Of a stretch of 64,000 bases of DNA, positions 27,748 to 36,981 are shown piece by piece. The DNA is from Haloplanus vescus. GTDB taxonomy: Archaea > Halobacteriota > Halobacteria > Halobacteriales > Haloferacaceae. A program made the position numbers and the translations under genes. The first letter of the stretch is position 1. Every line of letters begins with the position of its first letter. The stretch lies in assembly GCF_900107665.1 (NCBI RefSeq), contig NZ_FNQT01000002.1, forward strand, positions 312,286 through 376,285, given 5' to 3'. A model generated the notes under the pieces. That model was not told the origin of the DNA, ran no database searches, and saw only the letters and a program-made list of their open reading frames with translations.

Positions 27748-30700
27748 ATGAGTGACGATCAGAGTCAGGGGTCTACATCGGTCGCAGACCTCTTTTTCGA
27801 CTGGTATCACGTCCCCGCACTCGTCCTCGTTATCGCGGGGATGCTCGCCATCCGTCTCCAGGCGTACGACGCCTTCGTCCAGAACGGAACGGTGTACTTC
27901 TCCGGGAACGACGCCTGGTATCACCTCCGCCAGGTCGAGTACACGGTCGCGCACTGGCCGTTCACGATGCCGTTCGACCCGTGGACGAACTTCCCGTACG
28001 GGACGAACGAGGGGCAGTTCGGTACCCTCTACGACCAGATAATCGCCACGGTAGCGCTGCTCGTCGGCCTCGGGAATCCCTCCGAGACGCTCGTCTCCAA
28101 GGTCCTCCTCGTCGCGCCGGCGGTGTTCGGTGCCCTCATCGCCCTCCCGGTGTACGGCGTCGGCAAGCGTCTCTCCGGACGCCTCGCCGGCCTGTTCGGC
28201 GCCGTCGTCTTGCTTCTCCTCCCTGGACAGTTCCTCCAGCGCGGCGTGGTCGGCTTCGCGGACCACAACATCGTCGAACCGCTCTTCCAGACGCTCGCGG
28301 TCCTCGCGCTGATGGTGGCCATCGCCGTCGCCACCCGAGAGAAACCCGTCTGGGAGCTCGTCCTCGACCGCGACATCGACGCGCTCCGTGAGCCGATTCT
28401 CTGGAGCGCCCTCGCCGGCGCCGCCATCGCCGCCTACATGTGGGTGTGGCCGCCCGGCGTCTTGCTCATCGGCGTCTTCGGCGTCTATCTCACCTACCAG
28501 CTCACCTCCGACTACGTCGCCGGCGACTCGCCCGAACCGATTGCGTTCGTCGCTGTCGTCTCCATGGTCGTCAGCGCAGTCCTGATGCTCCTCCGATTCC
28601 AAGAGGCTTCGTTCTCAGCGACGGAGTTCGGGCTGCTTCAACCCGTCCTCGCCCTCGGGGTCGCCGCCGGCGCAGCGTTCCTCGCCGGTTTGGCTCGCCT
28701 GTTCGACGACCGCGGGGTCGACCAGCAGTACTACCCGGTCGCCGTGGTCGGGCTCCTCGTCGTCGGCGCTGGCGTCGTCGCCGTCGCGCTCCCCTCGCTG
28801 TTCGGGACGCTCCAGACGAATGCGCTTCGCTTCATCGGCTTCAGCGCCGGTGCTGCCACCCGGACTATCTCGGAGGCCCAGCCCTACCTCTCCCCGAACG
28901 TCCTGCAGCAGAACTACATGACCGCGACGGGGCGAATCCTCTCCGATTACGGGTTCACCCTCTTCACGGGTGTGGCCGCCGTCATCTGGCTGCTCGCGAA
29001 ACCGCTCGTGCGCGATGGCGAAACCGAACGCGTCGGCTACGTCGGTGGCAGCCTCGCCATCATTGCCCTCCTCTTCCTCGTCCCCGGCCCGTTCCGGGCC
29101 ATCGGCGACGCCCTCGGTATCGTCTCGGAACTCGTCGGCGTCGGGTTGGTCGCGGCCATCCTCTTCGGTGCCGTCCTCCAGCACAACTACGACGGCGAGA
29201 AACTCCTCTTCGTCGTGTGGGCCGCCTTCATCACCTCGGCGGCGTTCACGCAGGTTCGATTCAACTACTACCTCGCCCCCATCGTCGCCATCGCAAACGC
29301 CTACCTCCTCGGACAGGTGCTCGGCTACCTCGACCTCGATACCGCGTCGCTCGACACCGTCCGCAACATCCAGGGGTATCAGGTGTTCGCCGTGTTCGCG
29401 GCCGCGATGCTCATCGTGACGCCCGTGTTGCTCGTTCCGATGAGCGTCCGCGACACGGGCAACCCGTCGTTCGACCAGAGTAACACGGCGTGGGAATCCG
29501 TCCAGTCGTCCAACCCCGACGCAATCACCGAGTGGCAGGGGTCGCTCGACTGGATGCAGTCGAACACGCCCGAACCCGGCACGTTCGGCGGTGCCTCCAA
29601 CGAGATGGAATACTACGGTACCTACGAGCGGACACAAGACTTCGACTATCCGGCGGGCGCCTACGGCGTCCAGTCGTGGTGGGACTACGGGCACTGGATA
29701 ACCGTCCGCGGCGAACGCATCCCCAACGCCAACCCGTTCCAGCAGGGGGCAACTGACGCGGCGAACTTCCTGCTCGCGTCCAACGAGACGGCCGCTCAGG
29801 AGACCCTCGGTGAGCGTGACCAAGAGGCCGCGGGCACGCGCTACGTCATGGTCGACTGGCAGATGGTCCACCCGCAGTCGAAGTTCAGCGCCCCGGTCGT
29901 CTTCTACGACGAGTCGAACGTCTCGTCGTCGGACTTCTACAACCCGGTGTACACCAACAACTTCCGGGGGCAGTTCATGCTCCGCGACCAGCGGTACTAC
30001 GAGAGCCTGATGGTGCGGCTCTACGAGTACCACGGGAGTTCGATGTCGCCACAGCCGATCGTCGTCGACTGGGAAGAGCGACGCGCCCAAACCCAGAGTG
30101 GTGAGACGGTCACCGTCCGCGCGACGGCACAGAACGGGACGCCGCTCCAGCAGTTCGACAATATGTCCGCCGCACAGAACTACGTCGAGAACGATAGCAC
30201 ATCACAGGTCGGTGGTATCGGGCCGTTCCCATCCGAAAAGGTGCCTGCGCTCGAACACTACCGCCTCGTGAAGGTGAGTAACTCGTCGGCGACGTCCTCG
30301 GCGCAGTATCAGTCGCTATCCCGCCGGACCTTCTCGTCGACCGGCGTGCCGCCGTCGAGTCAGCGACTCTACGAGCCGTCGTGGGTCAAGACCTTCGAGA
30401 AGGTGCCCGGTGCGACGGTCACCGCCGACGACTTGCCGCCGAACACGTCCGTCCGCGCCAGCGTCGAGATGCGGGTCCCCACGACCAACGAGACGTTCAC
30501 CTACACGCAGGAGACGATGACGACCGAGGACGGCGAGCTGGAGATGACGCTCCCGTACGCCACGACCGGCTACGACGAGTACGGCCCGTCCAACGGCTAC
30601 ACGAACGTGAGCGTCCGCGCCACGGGCCCGTACACGCTCGAATCGGCACTCGCCACGCAGAACCAGTCGCTCGTGCAGTACCGCGGACAGGTCCAGATTC

Positions 30701-30942
30701 AGGAGGGTCGTGTCAACGGCGACATCGAGGGCGCTCGACAGGTGTCACTGAACCAGACGAATCCGCTCCAGAACCTGAGCCTCGGCGGCGGCAACGAGTC
30801 CGAATCTGCCGAGTCGCTCCAGCCGGTGGAGACGGAGTCGCCCGCGGACGCGGACGACACGGGCGAGCCGGCCCCCGACTCCACGTCGACCGCCGCTGAC
30901 CGCGCTGAGATCACGCGAATCGCGGCCCCCACTCGGGACTGA
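27748..30942 (+). CDS. aglB: AglB oligosaccharyltransferase
   Basis: 1064 residues. About 13 membrane helices in the first 580 residues, then a large extracellular domain. Catalytic features: acidic site GNDAWYHLR (Asp55) in the first external loop, DHN in GFADHNIVEPLF near residue 172, and the sequon-binding motif WWDYG near residues 645-650, with the following GHWITVRGERIPNANPF. It transfers lipid-linked glycan onto Asn of N-x-S/T in S-layer and other surface proteins. The C-terminus carries an unusual Glu/Ser/Asp-rich tail. It overlaps the DUF368 gene by one base. Confidence 0.96.
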   Translation: MSDDQSQGSTSVADLFFDWYHVPALVLVIAGMLAIRLQAYDAFVQNGTVYFSGNDAWYHLRQVEYTVAHWPFTMPFDPWTNFPYGTNEGQFGTLYDQIIATVALLVGLGNPSETLVSKVLLVAPAVFGALIALPVYGVGKRLSGRLAGLFGAVVLLLLPGQFLQRGVVGFADHNIVEPLFQTLAVLALMVAIAVATREKPVWELVLDRDIDALREPILWSALAGAAIAAYMWVWPPGVLLIGVFGVYLTYQLTSDYVAGDSPEPIAFVAVVSMVVSAVLMLLRFQEASFSATEFGLLQPVLALGVAAGAAFLAGLARLFDDRGVDQQYYPVAVVGLLVVGAGVVAVALPSLFGTLQTNALRFIGFSAGAATRTISEAQPYLSPNVLQQNYMTATGRILSDYGFTLFTGVAAVIWLLAKPLVRDGETERVGYVGGSLAIIALLFLVPGPFRAIGDALGIVSELVGVGLVAAILFGAVLQHNYDGEKLLFVVWAAFITSAAFTQVRFNYYLAPIVAIANAYLLGQVLGYLDLDTASLDTVRNIQGYQVFAVFAAAMLIVTPVLLVPMSVRDTGNPSFDQSNTAWESVQSSNPDAITEWQGSLDWMQSNTPEPGTFGGASNEMEYYGTYERTQDFDYPAGAYGVQSWWDYGHWITVRGERIPNANPFQQGATDAANFLLASNETAAQETLGERDQEAAGTRYVMVDWQMVHPQSKFSAPVVFYDESNVSSSDFYNPVYTNNFRGQFMLRDQRYYESLMVRLYEYHGSSMSPQPIVVDWEERRAQTQSGETVTVRATAQNGTPLQQFDNMSAAQNYVENDSTSQVGGIGPFPSEKVPALEHYRLVKVSNSSATSSAQYQSLSRRTFSSTGVPPSSQRLYEPSWVKTFEKVPGATVTADDLPPNTSVRASVEMRVPTTNETFTYTQETMTTEDGELEMTLPYATTGYDEYGPSNGYTNVSVRATGPYTLESALATQNQSLVQYRGQVQIQEGRVNGDIEGARQVSLNQTNPLQNLSLGGGNESESAESLQPVETESPADADDTGEPAPDSTSTAADRAEITRIAAPTRD

Positions 30943-31886
30943 TGCGTCCGCTTCGCTCCCTGCTGGTCGTCTACTGTAAGGGCGCCTGCATGGGAGCGGC
31001 CGACGCCGTCCCCGGCGTCTCGGGCGGCACCATCGCGCTCATCGTCGGCATCTACGAGCGCCTCATCGGCGCGCTCACGGACGTCACACCCGGTCGCGTG
31101 CTCGACGTTCTCGCCGCCCCCATCCCGGGACGGCGCGCCGACGCCCGCGCGGCCTTTCTCGCTATCGACGGTCCGTTCCTCCTCGCACTCGGATGTGGCG
31201 TCCTCACCGCCGTCGTCGTCGCGACGCGCGGCCTCCACCGCGCGCTCGAAGCCGCGCCCGTCCCGACGTTCGGGTTCTTCTTCGGCCTCATCGCTGTATC
31301 GGCGCTCGTCCTCGCCGAACAGGTGTCGCTCGACACGCCCGGACGGGTCGGCGCCGGCCTCGTCGGCTTCCTCCTCGCCTTCCTCTCGGCCGGGCAGGCG
31401 GGTGCCGCACTCCCCTCCTCGCCGCTGGTGATATTCTTCGTCGGCGCCGTGGCCATCAGCGCGATGGTCCTGCCCGGCGTTTCCGGGTCGCTCATCCTCG
31501 TCATCCTCGGGCAGTACGCCTTCCTCGTCGAACGGCTGACAGCATTTATCGACGCCCTCATCGGCCTCCTGTTCGGCGGCTCTATCGAGGCCGTCCTCGA
31601 CCCTGCCTCGACCGTCGGCGCCTTCGTCGTCGGTGCCGTCATCGGCCTGTTCACCGTGGCCCACGCCGTCCGGTGGGCGTTCGTCCACTACCGCTACGCG
31701 ACGCTCACCTTCCTCGTCAGCCTCGTCTTCGGCGGGTTGCGCGCACCCCTCGTGGAGGCCGCCAAGGCCACGCCCGCGGGGTGGACCACCGACGCCATCG
31801 CGGCGTTCGGTCTCGCCGCCCTCGTCGGCGCCGTCCTCGTCGGCGTCCTCGAATACTACACGGACAGCGTCGAAATCTCGGCATAA
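30942..31886 (+). CDS. DUF368 family membrane protein, candidate polyprenyl-phosphate transporter
   Basis: 314 residues, ATG overlapping the aglB stop (ATGA). About eight membrane segments with the two hallmark repeats of DUF368: GAADAVPGVSGGTIALIVG near residue 20 and MVLPGVSGSLILVILGQY near residue 180, suggesting an inverted-repeat transporter. DUF368 proteins of bacteria (PopT) recycle undecaprenyl phosphate across the membrane. Coupled translation with the oligosaccharyltransferase suggests it returns dolichyl phosphate after glycan transfer; that part is inference. Confidence 0.88.
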   Translation: MRPLRSLLVVYCKGACMGAADAVPGVSGGTIALIVGIYERLIGALTDVTPGRVLDVLAAPIPGRRADARAAFLAIDGPFLLALGCGVLTAVVVATRGLHRALEAAPVPTFGFFFGLIAVSALVLAEQVSLDTPGRVGAGLVGFLLAFLSAGQAGAALPSSPLVIFFVGAVAISAMVLPGVSGSLILVILGQYAFLVERLTAFIDALIGLLFGGSIEAVLDPASTVGAFVVGAVIGLFTVAHAVRWAFVHYRYATLTFLVSLVFGGLRAPLVEAAKATPAGWTTDAIAAFGLAALVGAVLVGVLEYYTDSVEISA

Positions 31887-31891
31887 CCGTC

Positions 31892-32449
31892 TTACAGCCG
31901 ACTCGCCGTCACGAACGTCTCCGGGCGCTGGTCGGCGCGTTCGACGGTGAAGCCCGCCTCGGTCTGGAGCGAGACGGCGTCCGCGAGGCTGTACGTCTCG
32001 TCCCGGGGCGGGCCGGCCTCGCCGTCGCCCGCCCGGTCCCAGTCGACGGTGAGTAGGCGCCCGCCGGGACGGAGCACCCGAGCGACTTCGTCGAGTGCGT
32101 CGGCGTCTGCGAACTCGTGAAACGTCATCGTCGAGACGGCGGCGTCGAGTTCGTCCGCGGCGAACGGCAGGTCTGCGGCGTCGGCTTCGACCAACTCGAC
32201 GTTCGACGGGACGCCCTTCTCGCGGTAGTGGTCGTGCATCGCGGTCTGGACGTCGACGGCGTACACCGTCTCGACGTGGGGCGCCAGCGCGTCGGTGAAA
32301 AAGCCCGTCCCGCTCCCCAGGTCGGCGAGGCGCATGTCCGTGTGCGGCGCGACGAGGGCGTGGAGTTCCTCGCGCGAGCAGTAGCGATACCGCTCGGCGG
32401 CGTCTTCGAGGGCGGCCGCCCGGTCGCTGTCGAACGTGTGAAAGCCCAT
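31892..32449 (-). CDS. Class I SAM-dependent methyltransferase
   Basis: 185 residues from ATG 32449 (MGFHTFDSD). Rossmann methyltransferase: motif I LADLGSGTGFFTDALAP, motif II VYAVDVQ, an acidic post-II EADAADLPF, and STMTFHEFADADALDEVARVLRPGGRLLTVDW, close to the UbiE/Methyltransf_11 pattern. The substrate cannot be assigned. It converges on the DUF368 gene with five bases between stops and has a 79-base gap to the divergent HEWD gene. Confidence 0.8.
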   Translation of the reverse strand: MGFHTFDSDRAAALEDAAERYRYCSREELHALVAPHTDMRLADLGSGTGFFTDALAPHVETVYAVDVQTAMHDHYREKGVPSNVELVEADAADLPFAADELDAAVSTMTFHEFADADALDEVARVLRPGGRLLTVDWDRAGDGEAGPPRDETYSLADAVSLQTEAGFTVERADQRPETFVTASRL

Positions 32450-32528
32450 ACGGGTGGCTGTCGCCGAATCCTGATAAGCGTCGTGCGCTTGAGATAGCAT
32501 TAAATCCCCGCCCGGCACTATTCGACCC

Positions 32529-32735
32529 ATGAGCGTCACCATCAGGAAACCGACTGCCCGGGAGTGTGAGGACTGCGGCCGGCGGGAGGTCTGGAACGAC
32601 GCGACCAGTACGTGGCGAGTCGCGCGCGACGACGACGGCGAGCGAATCACCGGGCGAGTGTACTGCATCCACGAGTGGGACATCAACGGCACGTTCGTCC
32701 CCATCGAATCGACCACCGACGCCGCCGACGCGTAG
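32529..32735 (+). CDS. HEWD family small zinc-finger-like protein
   Basis: 68 residues with CEDCGRRE (a CxxC knuckle), a later single cysteine and the eponymous IHEWDINGTFVPI. I recognise it as the haloarchaeal HEWD family; function unknown. Only two Cys plus nearby Cys/His could ligate a metal, so zinc binding is possible but not proven. It is two bases upstream of cutA and likely in one transcript with it. Confidence 0.75.
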   Translation: MSVTIRKPTARECEDCGRREVWNDATSTWRVARDDDGERITGRVYCIHEWDINGTFVPIESTTDAADA

Positions 32736-32737
32736 GC

Positions 32738-33055
32738 ATGGCAGACGACGCGCCGGTGACGGCGTACGTCACCGCACCCCGCGACGCCGCCACCGACCTG
32801 GCGCGTCGCCTCGTCGACGAACGACTGGCCGCCTGCGTCAACGTCGTCGACTGCACCTCCACGTACCGCTGGGACGACGTGGTTCGCGAGGACGAGGAAG
32901 CCGTCCTACTGGCGAAGACGACTCCCGACCGCTACCCCGAGCTGGCCGACCGACTCGTCGAGTGGCACCCCCACGACGTTCCCTGCGTCGAACGCATAGA
33001 TGCCGACGACGCCCACGACGAGTTCACCGCGTGGTGTGCCGACGCCGTCGAGTGA
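32738..33055 (+). CDS. cutA: CutA divalent-ion tolerance protein
   Basis: 105 residues, typical CutA length. It shows VTAPRDAATDLARRLVDERL, the AACVNVVDCTSTYRWDD signature, EDEEAVLLAKTT and HPHDVPCVERIDA. CutA forms a ferredoxin-like trimer linked to metal tolerance, though its molecular role is unclear. It is convergent with the HPP gene; their stop codons abut with no base between. Confidence 0.92.
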   Translation: MADDAPVTAYVTAPRDAATDLARRLVDERLAACVNVVDCTSTYRWDDVVREDEEAVLLAKTTPDRYPELADRLVEWHPHDVPCVERIDADDAHDEFTAWCADAVE

Positions 33056-33574
33056 TCACTCGTACCGTGGGTGCGTGTCGCCGACGAGGCGTTCGAACCC
33101 CGCAACGACGACGGCGTGAACGACGACGAGAACGACGACACTCACGACGATTATCGCCACTTGCTCGGGCGTCGACAGCAGGCCGAGCGAGACGATGAGC
33201 GTCGTCGCACACGCCGGGGCGTGTGTCGTATCCGTCGCGATGAGTCCCCAACTCGTGAGGACGATAGAACAGATACCGCTCGCGACGAGGTGCAGTCCCG
33301 CCGCCGAGTGCGGCGGTGGCGTCGCCGTGAGCGCCGCGCCCGCCCCGAACAGCGTGTACGCGACGAGGCCGGCGACGCCCCCGATGCTGTGGCTGGCGAC
33401 GATGCGCGCCAGTCGCCCGCGGTCACCCGTCCGCTCGAACGCGAGGAGGAACGCCGAGGGGCCGAGACTCGGGAACACGAACGGCTGGCCGCTGAGCCAC
33501 GCGACGGCGCCGAGGACGGTGAAGAGAACGCCCGCGTAGAGACTCGTCCCGAGGCGATACCGGTCCACCGTCAT
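33056..33574 (-). CDS. HPP family integral membrane protein
   Basis: 172 residues, four membrane helices in the HPP arrangement: a first pair with SLYAGVLFTVLGAVAWL and FVFPSLGPSAFLLAFE, and a later GLHLVASGICSIVLTSWGLIA, APACATTLIVSLGL. The SLGPSA and THAPACATTLI motifs are diagnostic. HPP proteins of some bacteria and plants transport nitrite; the function in archaea is not established. Its ATG overlaps the phosphatase stop by four bases (33571-33574). Confidence 0.85.
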   Translation of the reverse strand: MTVDRYRLGTSLYAGVLFTVLGAVAWLSGQPFVFPSLGPSAFLLAFERTGDRGRLARIVASHSIGGVAGLVAYTLFGAGAALTATPPPHSAAGLHLVASGICSIVLTSWGLIATDTTHAPACATTLIVSLGLLSTPEQVAIIVVSVVVLVVVHAVVVAGFERLVGDTHPRYE

Positions 33575-34236
33575 CGCAGGGCTGCGAGGACTTCGAGCGT
33601 GCCGTCCATGTGCGCTCCCTCGGTGACGTGGTCGGCGGCGGCCCGCGCTCGCTCGTCGGCGTTCGCCACCGCGAACGATTCGCCCACTGCCTCGAACGTC
33701 GACACGTCGTTTTCGCTGTCGCCGACGGCGACGAACTCTGCGGGGTCGACCCCCAGCACCGACGCCACCGACCGCAGGCCGTCGCCTTTCTCGACGCCCG
33801 GCGTCTTGAGGTGGTAGGCGTAGCCGGTGTCGACGAGGTCGAGGTCGAACTCCGCGGCCACGTCGCGCAGGAGTCGTTCGTCGGCGTCGAGGTTGATAGC
33901 CACCTCCGTCTCCCGCCATCGGTTGACCGTGTCCGCCCCGCCCCAGCCGAGGTCACCGCCTCGCTCGACGAACGCGCGCGCTGCCGCCTTCGGGCGCTCG
34001 GAGTCGACGGTCACGCGGACTTCGTCGTCGGCGTAGACGACCCCGCCGTGTTCGGCCACGACGAGTTCGGGTATCGCGAGGAAGTGACAGAGCGCGACGG
34101 GGTAGGGGAAGGCCTTGCCCGTCGCGAGGACGATGGGGGCGTCCCACGCGGGCAGCGCCTCGAACGCCCGCGGGTCCAGTCCCCCCGCTGGCTTCGTGAG
34201 CGTCCCGTCGATATCGAGTACGAGCGGCGGCGCCAT
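33571..34236 (-). CDS. Phosphoglycolate phosphatase, archaeal type (HAD superfamily)
   Basis: 221 residues. HAD motif I LVLDIDGTLTKPAGG, motif II VLATGKAFPY, a Cof-type cap domain, then KGDGLRSVASVLGV and motif IV VAVGDSENDVSTFEAV. The length and SPP/Cof-type cap match the archaeal phosphoglycolate phosphatase family (TIGR01487 type). It dephosphorylates 2-phosphoglycolate; other sugar phosphates are possible substrates. It is followed by the HPP membrane gene with a four-base overlap. Confidence 0.8.
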   Translation of the reverse strand: MAPPLVLDIDGTLTKPAGGLDPRAFEALPAWDAPIVLATGKAFPYPVALCHFLAIPELVVAEHGGVVYADDEVRVTVDSERPKAAARAFVERGGDLGWGGADTVNRWRETEVAINLDADERLLRDVAAEFDLDLVDTGYAYHLKTPGVEKGDGLRSVASVLGVDPAEFVAVGDSENDVSTFEAVGESFAVANADERARAAADHVTEGAHMDGTLEVLAALR

Positions 34237-34322
34237 ACCTGACCCTGCACCGCGGCCGTGATAAACGACGCGTCACGGCGCGAGGCGACGCCGTGAAGTG
34301 GCCCGCTCGCGCAGACCACCCC

Positions 34323-35516
34323 ATGCACACGACTGTCCTCGTCGTCGGCGGGGGCGCGACGGGCGTCGGCGTCGCCCGTGACCTCGCTCTGCGCGGCGTC
34401 GACACGACGCTCGTTGAGCGCGGCGCCCTCGCCGCGGGCACGACCGGTCGCTCGCACGGCGTCCTCCACAGCGGCGCTCGGTACGCCGAGGCCGACCCCG
34501 ACGACGCGGCGGCCTGTCTCGCCGAAAACCGCGTCCTCCGCGACATCGCGCCCGACTGTATCGACGAGACAGGCGGGTACTTCCTCCAGCTCGACGGCGA
34601 CGACCCGTCCTACTTCGAGCGAAAGCGCGAGGCGTGTGACTCGCTCGGCATGGCCGTCGAGACGCTGTCTGGCGACGCCCTGCGGGACCGCGTGCCGGAA
34701 GCGAATCCCCGTGTCGAACGTGCGCTCGCGGTGCCGGACGGCGTCGTCTCGCCCGCGAGCCTCGTCCTCGCAACCGCGGCCGCCGCTCGCGAGGCCGGCG
34801 CCGAACTTTACACCCACTCGCCCGTCGAAGACGTACACGTCGCAGATGGAGTAGTCACCGGCGCCACCGTCGGCGGGCGCTTGGACGCCCGAATCGAGGC
34901 CGACGTGGTGGTCAACGCCACCGGCCCGTGGGCCGAGCGGTGTGCGGCGCTCGCCGGCGTCGACGTGCCGATGGCGCCCACGCGCGGCGTGATGGTCGCC
35001 GTCGACAACCCCGGTGTCGACGCCGTGTTGAACCGGTGTCGCCCGCCGGACGACGGCGACATCGTCGTCCCCCGCGACGGAACGGCCGTCCTCGGGACGA
35101 CGAGCGTCGCCGTCGACGACCCCGACGACTTCGAGCGGACGGAACACGAAATCGAGCGGACGGTCGCCGAATGCGCCGCGATGTGTCCGGGAGTCGACGC
35201 CGAGGTGCGGGACACGTACTGGGGCGTCCGCCCCCTCTACGCGCCGGACGAGGCGGCGCGCGACGACGCCCGCAAGATTTCGCGCGGGTTCGCCCTCCTC
35301 GACCACGCCGCCGACGGCGCCGCGGGACTGGTCACCGTCGTCGGTGGCAAACTCACCACCTACCGCCGGATGGCCGAGGCGACGGCCGACCGAGTGTGCG
35401 AGCGACTGGGCGTGGACGCCGAGTGTCGCACCGCCAAACGGGCCCTCCCCGCGAGCGACGACCCCGCCGTTGCCGACCTCCGGGCGACGCTCGGCGTCGA
35501 TGCCCCGGCGAACTGA
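34323..35516 (+). CDS. FAD-dependent glycerol-3-phosphate dehydrogenase-like oxidoreductase (short GlpA-like)
   Basis: 397 residues. FAD-binding start [49 protein letters not shown], and late [27 protein letters not shown], all typical of GlpA/GlpD. Compared with anaerobic GlpA (about 540-580 residues) it lacks the C-terminal [2Fe-2S]/BFD-like domain, and there is no glpB or glpC beside it. So it is a paralogue of GlpA with a probably different electron acceptor; function uncertain. ATG at 34323 preferred over a GTG ten codons upstream. Confidence 0.7.
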   Translation: MHTTVLVVGGGATGVGVARDLALRGVDTTLVERGALAAGTTGRSHGVLHSGARYAEADPDDAAACLAENRVLRDIAPDCIDETGGYFLQLDGDDPSYFERKREACDSLGMAVETLSGDALRDRVPEANPRVERALAVPDGVVSPASLVLATAAAAREAGAELYTHSPVEDVHVADGVVTGATVGGRLDARIEADVVVNATGPWAERCAALAGVDVPMAPTRGVMVAVDNPGVDAVLNRCRPPDDGDIVVPRDGTAVLGTTSVAVDDPDDFERTEHEIERTVAECAAMCPGVDAEVRDTYWGVRPLYAPDEAARDDARKISRGFALLDHAADGAAGLVTVVGGKLTTYRRMAEATADRVCERLGVDAECRTAKRALPASDDPAVADLRATLGVDAPAN

Positions 35517-35586
35517 GCGGTCGGGAGTCCGCAGCGACGAGGACGCATCCGAATCCTCTTTGCCTCGGCTTCACCACCCACACACG

Positions 35587-36888
35587 ATGCAGATCGGTAT
35601 CGTCGGTAGCGGCTACGTGGGAACGACCGTCGCGGCCTGTCTCGCTGACTTCGGCCACGACGTGATGAACGTCGACATCGACGAGTCCATCGTCAGAGCG
35701 CTGAACGACGGCGAGGCACCCGTCTCCGAACCGGGCCTCGACGCCTTGCTCGAACGGTACGCTGGCGAGTCGCTCTTCGCGACGAGCGACTACGAGGACC
35801 TCGTCGACTTCGCTCCCGACGTGGTCTTCCTCGCGCTGCCGACGCCGACGAATGACGACGGCAGCATCGACACCAGCATCGTCGAGGCCGGCGCGGAAGC
35901 CCTCGGGACCGTCCTCGCCGATATCGAGGGCCACCCGATAGTCGTCGTCAAGAGCACCGTCGTCCCCGGCACGACACAGGACGTGGTCGGCCCGGCGCTC
36001 GAACGCGAATCCGGCAAGCGGGTCGGCGTCGACTTCGGCCTCGCGGTCAACCCCGAGTTCCTGAAGGAGGGAAGCGCCGTCGAGGACTTCAACGACCCCG
36101 ACAAACTCGTCTTCGGGACCGACGACGACCGGGCGCTCGAGGCCCTGGAAGCCGTCTACGCCCCCCTCATCGAGGAGGGGACACCCGTCGTCGACACCGA
36201 CCTCCGCGCCGCCGAGATGATTAAATACGCCAACAACGCCTTCCTCGCCGCGAAGGTGAGTCTCATCAACGACATCGGGAACATCTGCAAGGAGTTCGGC
36301 ATCGACGCCTACGAGGTGGCCGACGCCATCGGCCTCGACGACCGAATCGGCGAGCAGTTCCTCCGTAGCGGCGCTGGCTGGGGCGGCAGTTGCTTCCCGA
36401 AGGACACGAAAGCCATCGTCGCCGCCGCCCGCGAGCAGGGGTACGACCCCCAGCTCCTGCAGGCAGCCATCGACGTGAACGACCGCCAACCTCAGCGGAT
36501 GCTTGACCTCCTCGACAGCCACGTCGACGTCGAGGGTGAACGCGTCGCCGTCCTCGGCCTCGCGTTCAAGCCCGGTACCGACGACGTGCGCAACTCGCGT
36601 GCCATCCCCATCATCGAGGGGTTGCAGGAACGGGGCGCCGAGGTCATCGCCTACGACCCCAACGTCGGCGCGCGCGACAACATGGCCGAACGCTTCCCGG
36701 ACGTGGAGTTTCTCGCCTCCGCGTCGCCGACGCTCTCGGGGGCGGCGGCGGCGCTCGTCGTCACCGACTGGCCGGAGTTCGCTGACCTCGACCGGGAGTT
36801 CGACCTCATGTCCGGCAACGTCGTCGTCGACGGCCGCCGAATCGTCGAGCGCCGCGACGGACTGGTCTACGAAGGCCTGACGTGGTGA
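35587..36888 (+). CDS. aglM: UDP-glucose 6-dehydrogenase AglM
   Basis: 433 residues. N-terminal NAD-binding [74 protein letters not shown], the catalytic-cysteine motif [15 protein letters not shown] (active-site Cys in GGSCFPKD), and C-terminal [16 protein letters not shown]. It oxidises UDP-glucose to UDP-glucuronate. In Haloferax AglM supplies uronic acid for the N-linked glycan and lies beside aglB; here it is 4.6 kb from aglB. Single gene with its own promoter region. Confidence 0.88.
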   Translation: MQIGIVGSGYVGTTVAACLADFGHDVMNVDIDESIVRALNDGEAPVSEPGLDALLERYAGESLFATSDYEDLVDFAPDVVFLALPTPTNDDGSIDTSIVEAGAEALGTVLADIEGHPIVVVKSTVVPGTTQDVVGPALERESGKRVGVDFGLAVNPEFLKEGSAVEDFNDPDKLVFGTDDDRALEALEAVYAPLIEEGTPVVDTDLRAAEMIKYANNAFLAAKVSLINDIGNICKEFGIDAYEVADAIGLDDRIGEQFLRSGAGWGGSCFPKDTKAIVAAAREQGYDPQLLQAAIDVNDRQPQRMLDLLDSHVDVEGERVAVLGLAFKPGTDDVRNSRAIPIIEGLQERGAEVIAYDPNVGARDNMAERFPDVEFLASASPTLSGAAAALVVTDWPEFADLDREFDLMSGNVVVDGRRIVERRDGLVYEGLTW

Positions 36889-36981
36889 GCGGCGCCGTCG
36901 CTCGTCGGCCTCTGTCTCGCGCGGTCGAAGAAACGTAACCCGGACACGACGCGTACGGGCAAGCCCGCACCGCGTGCCGAC

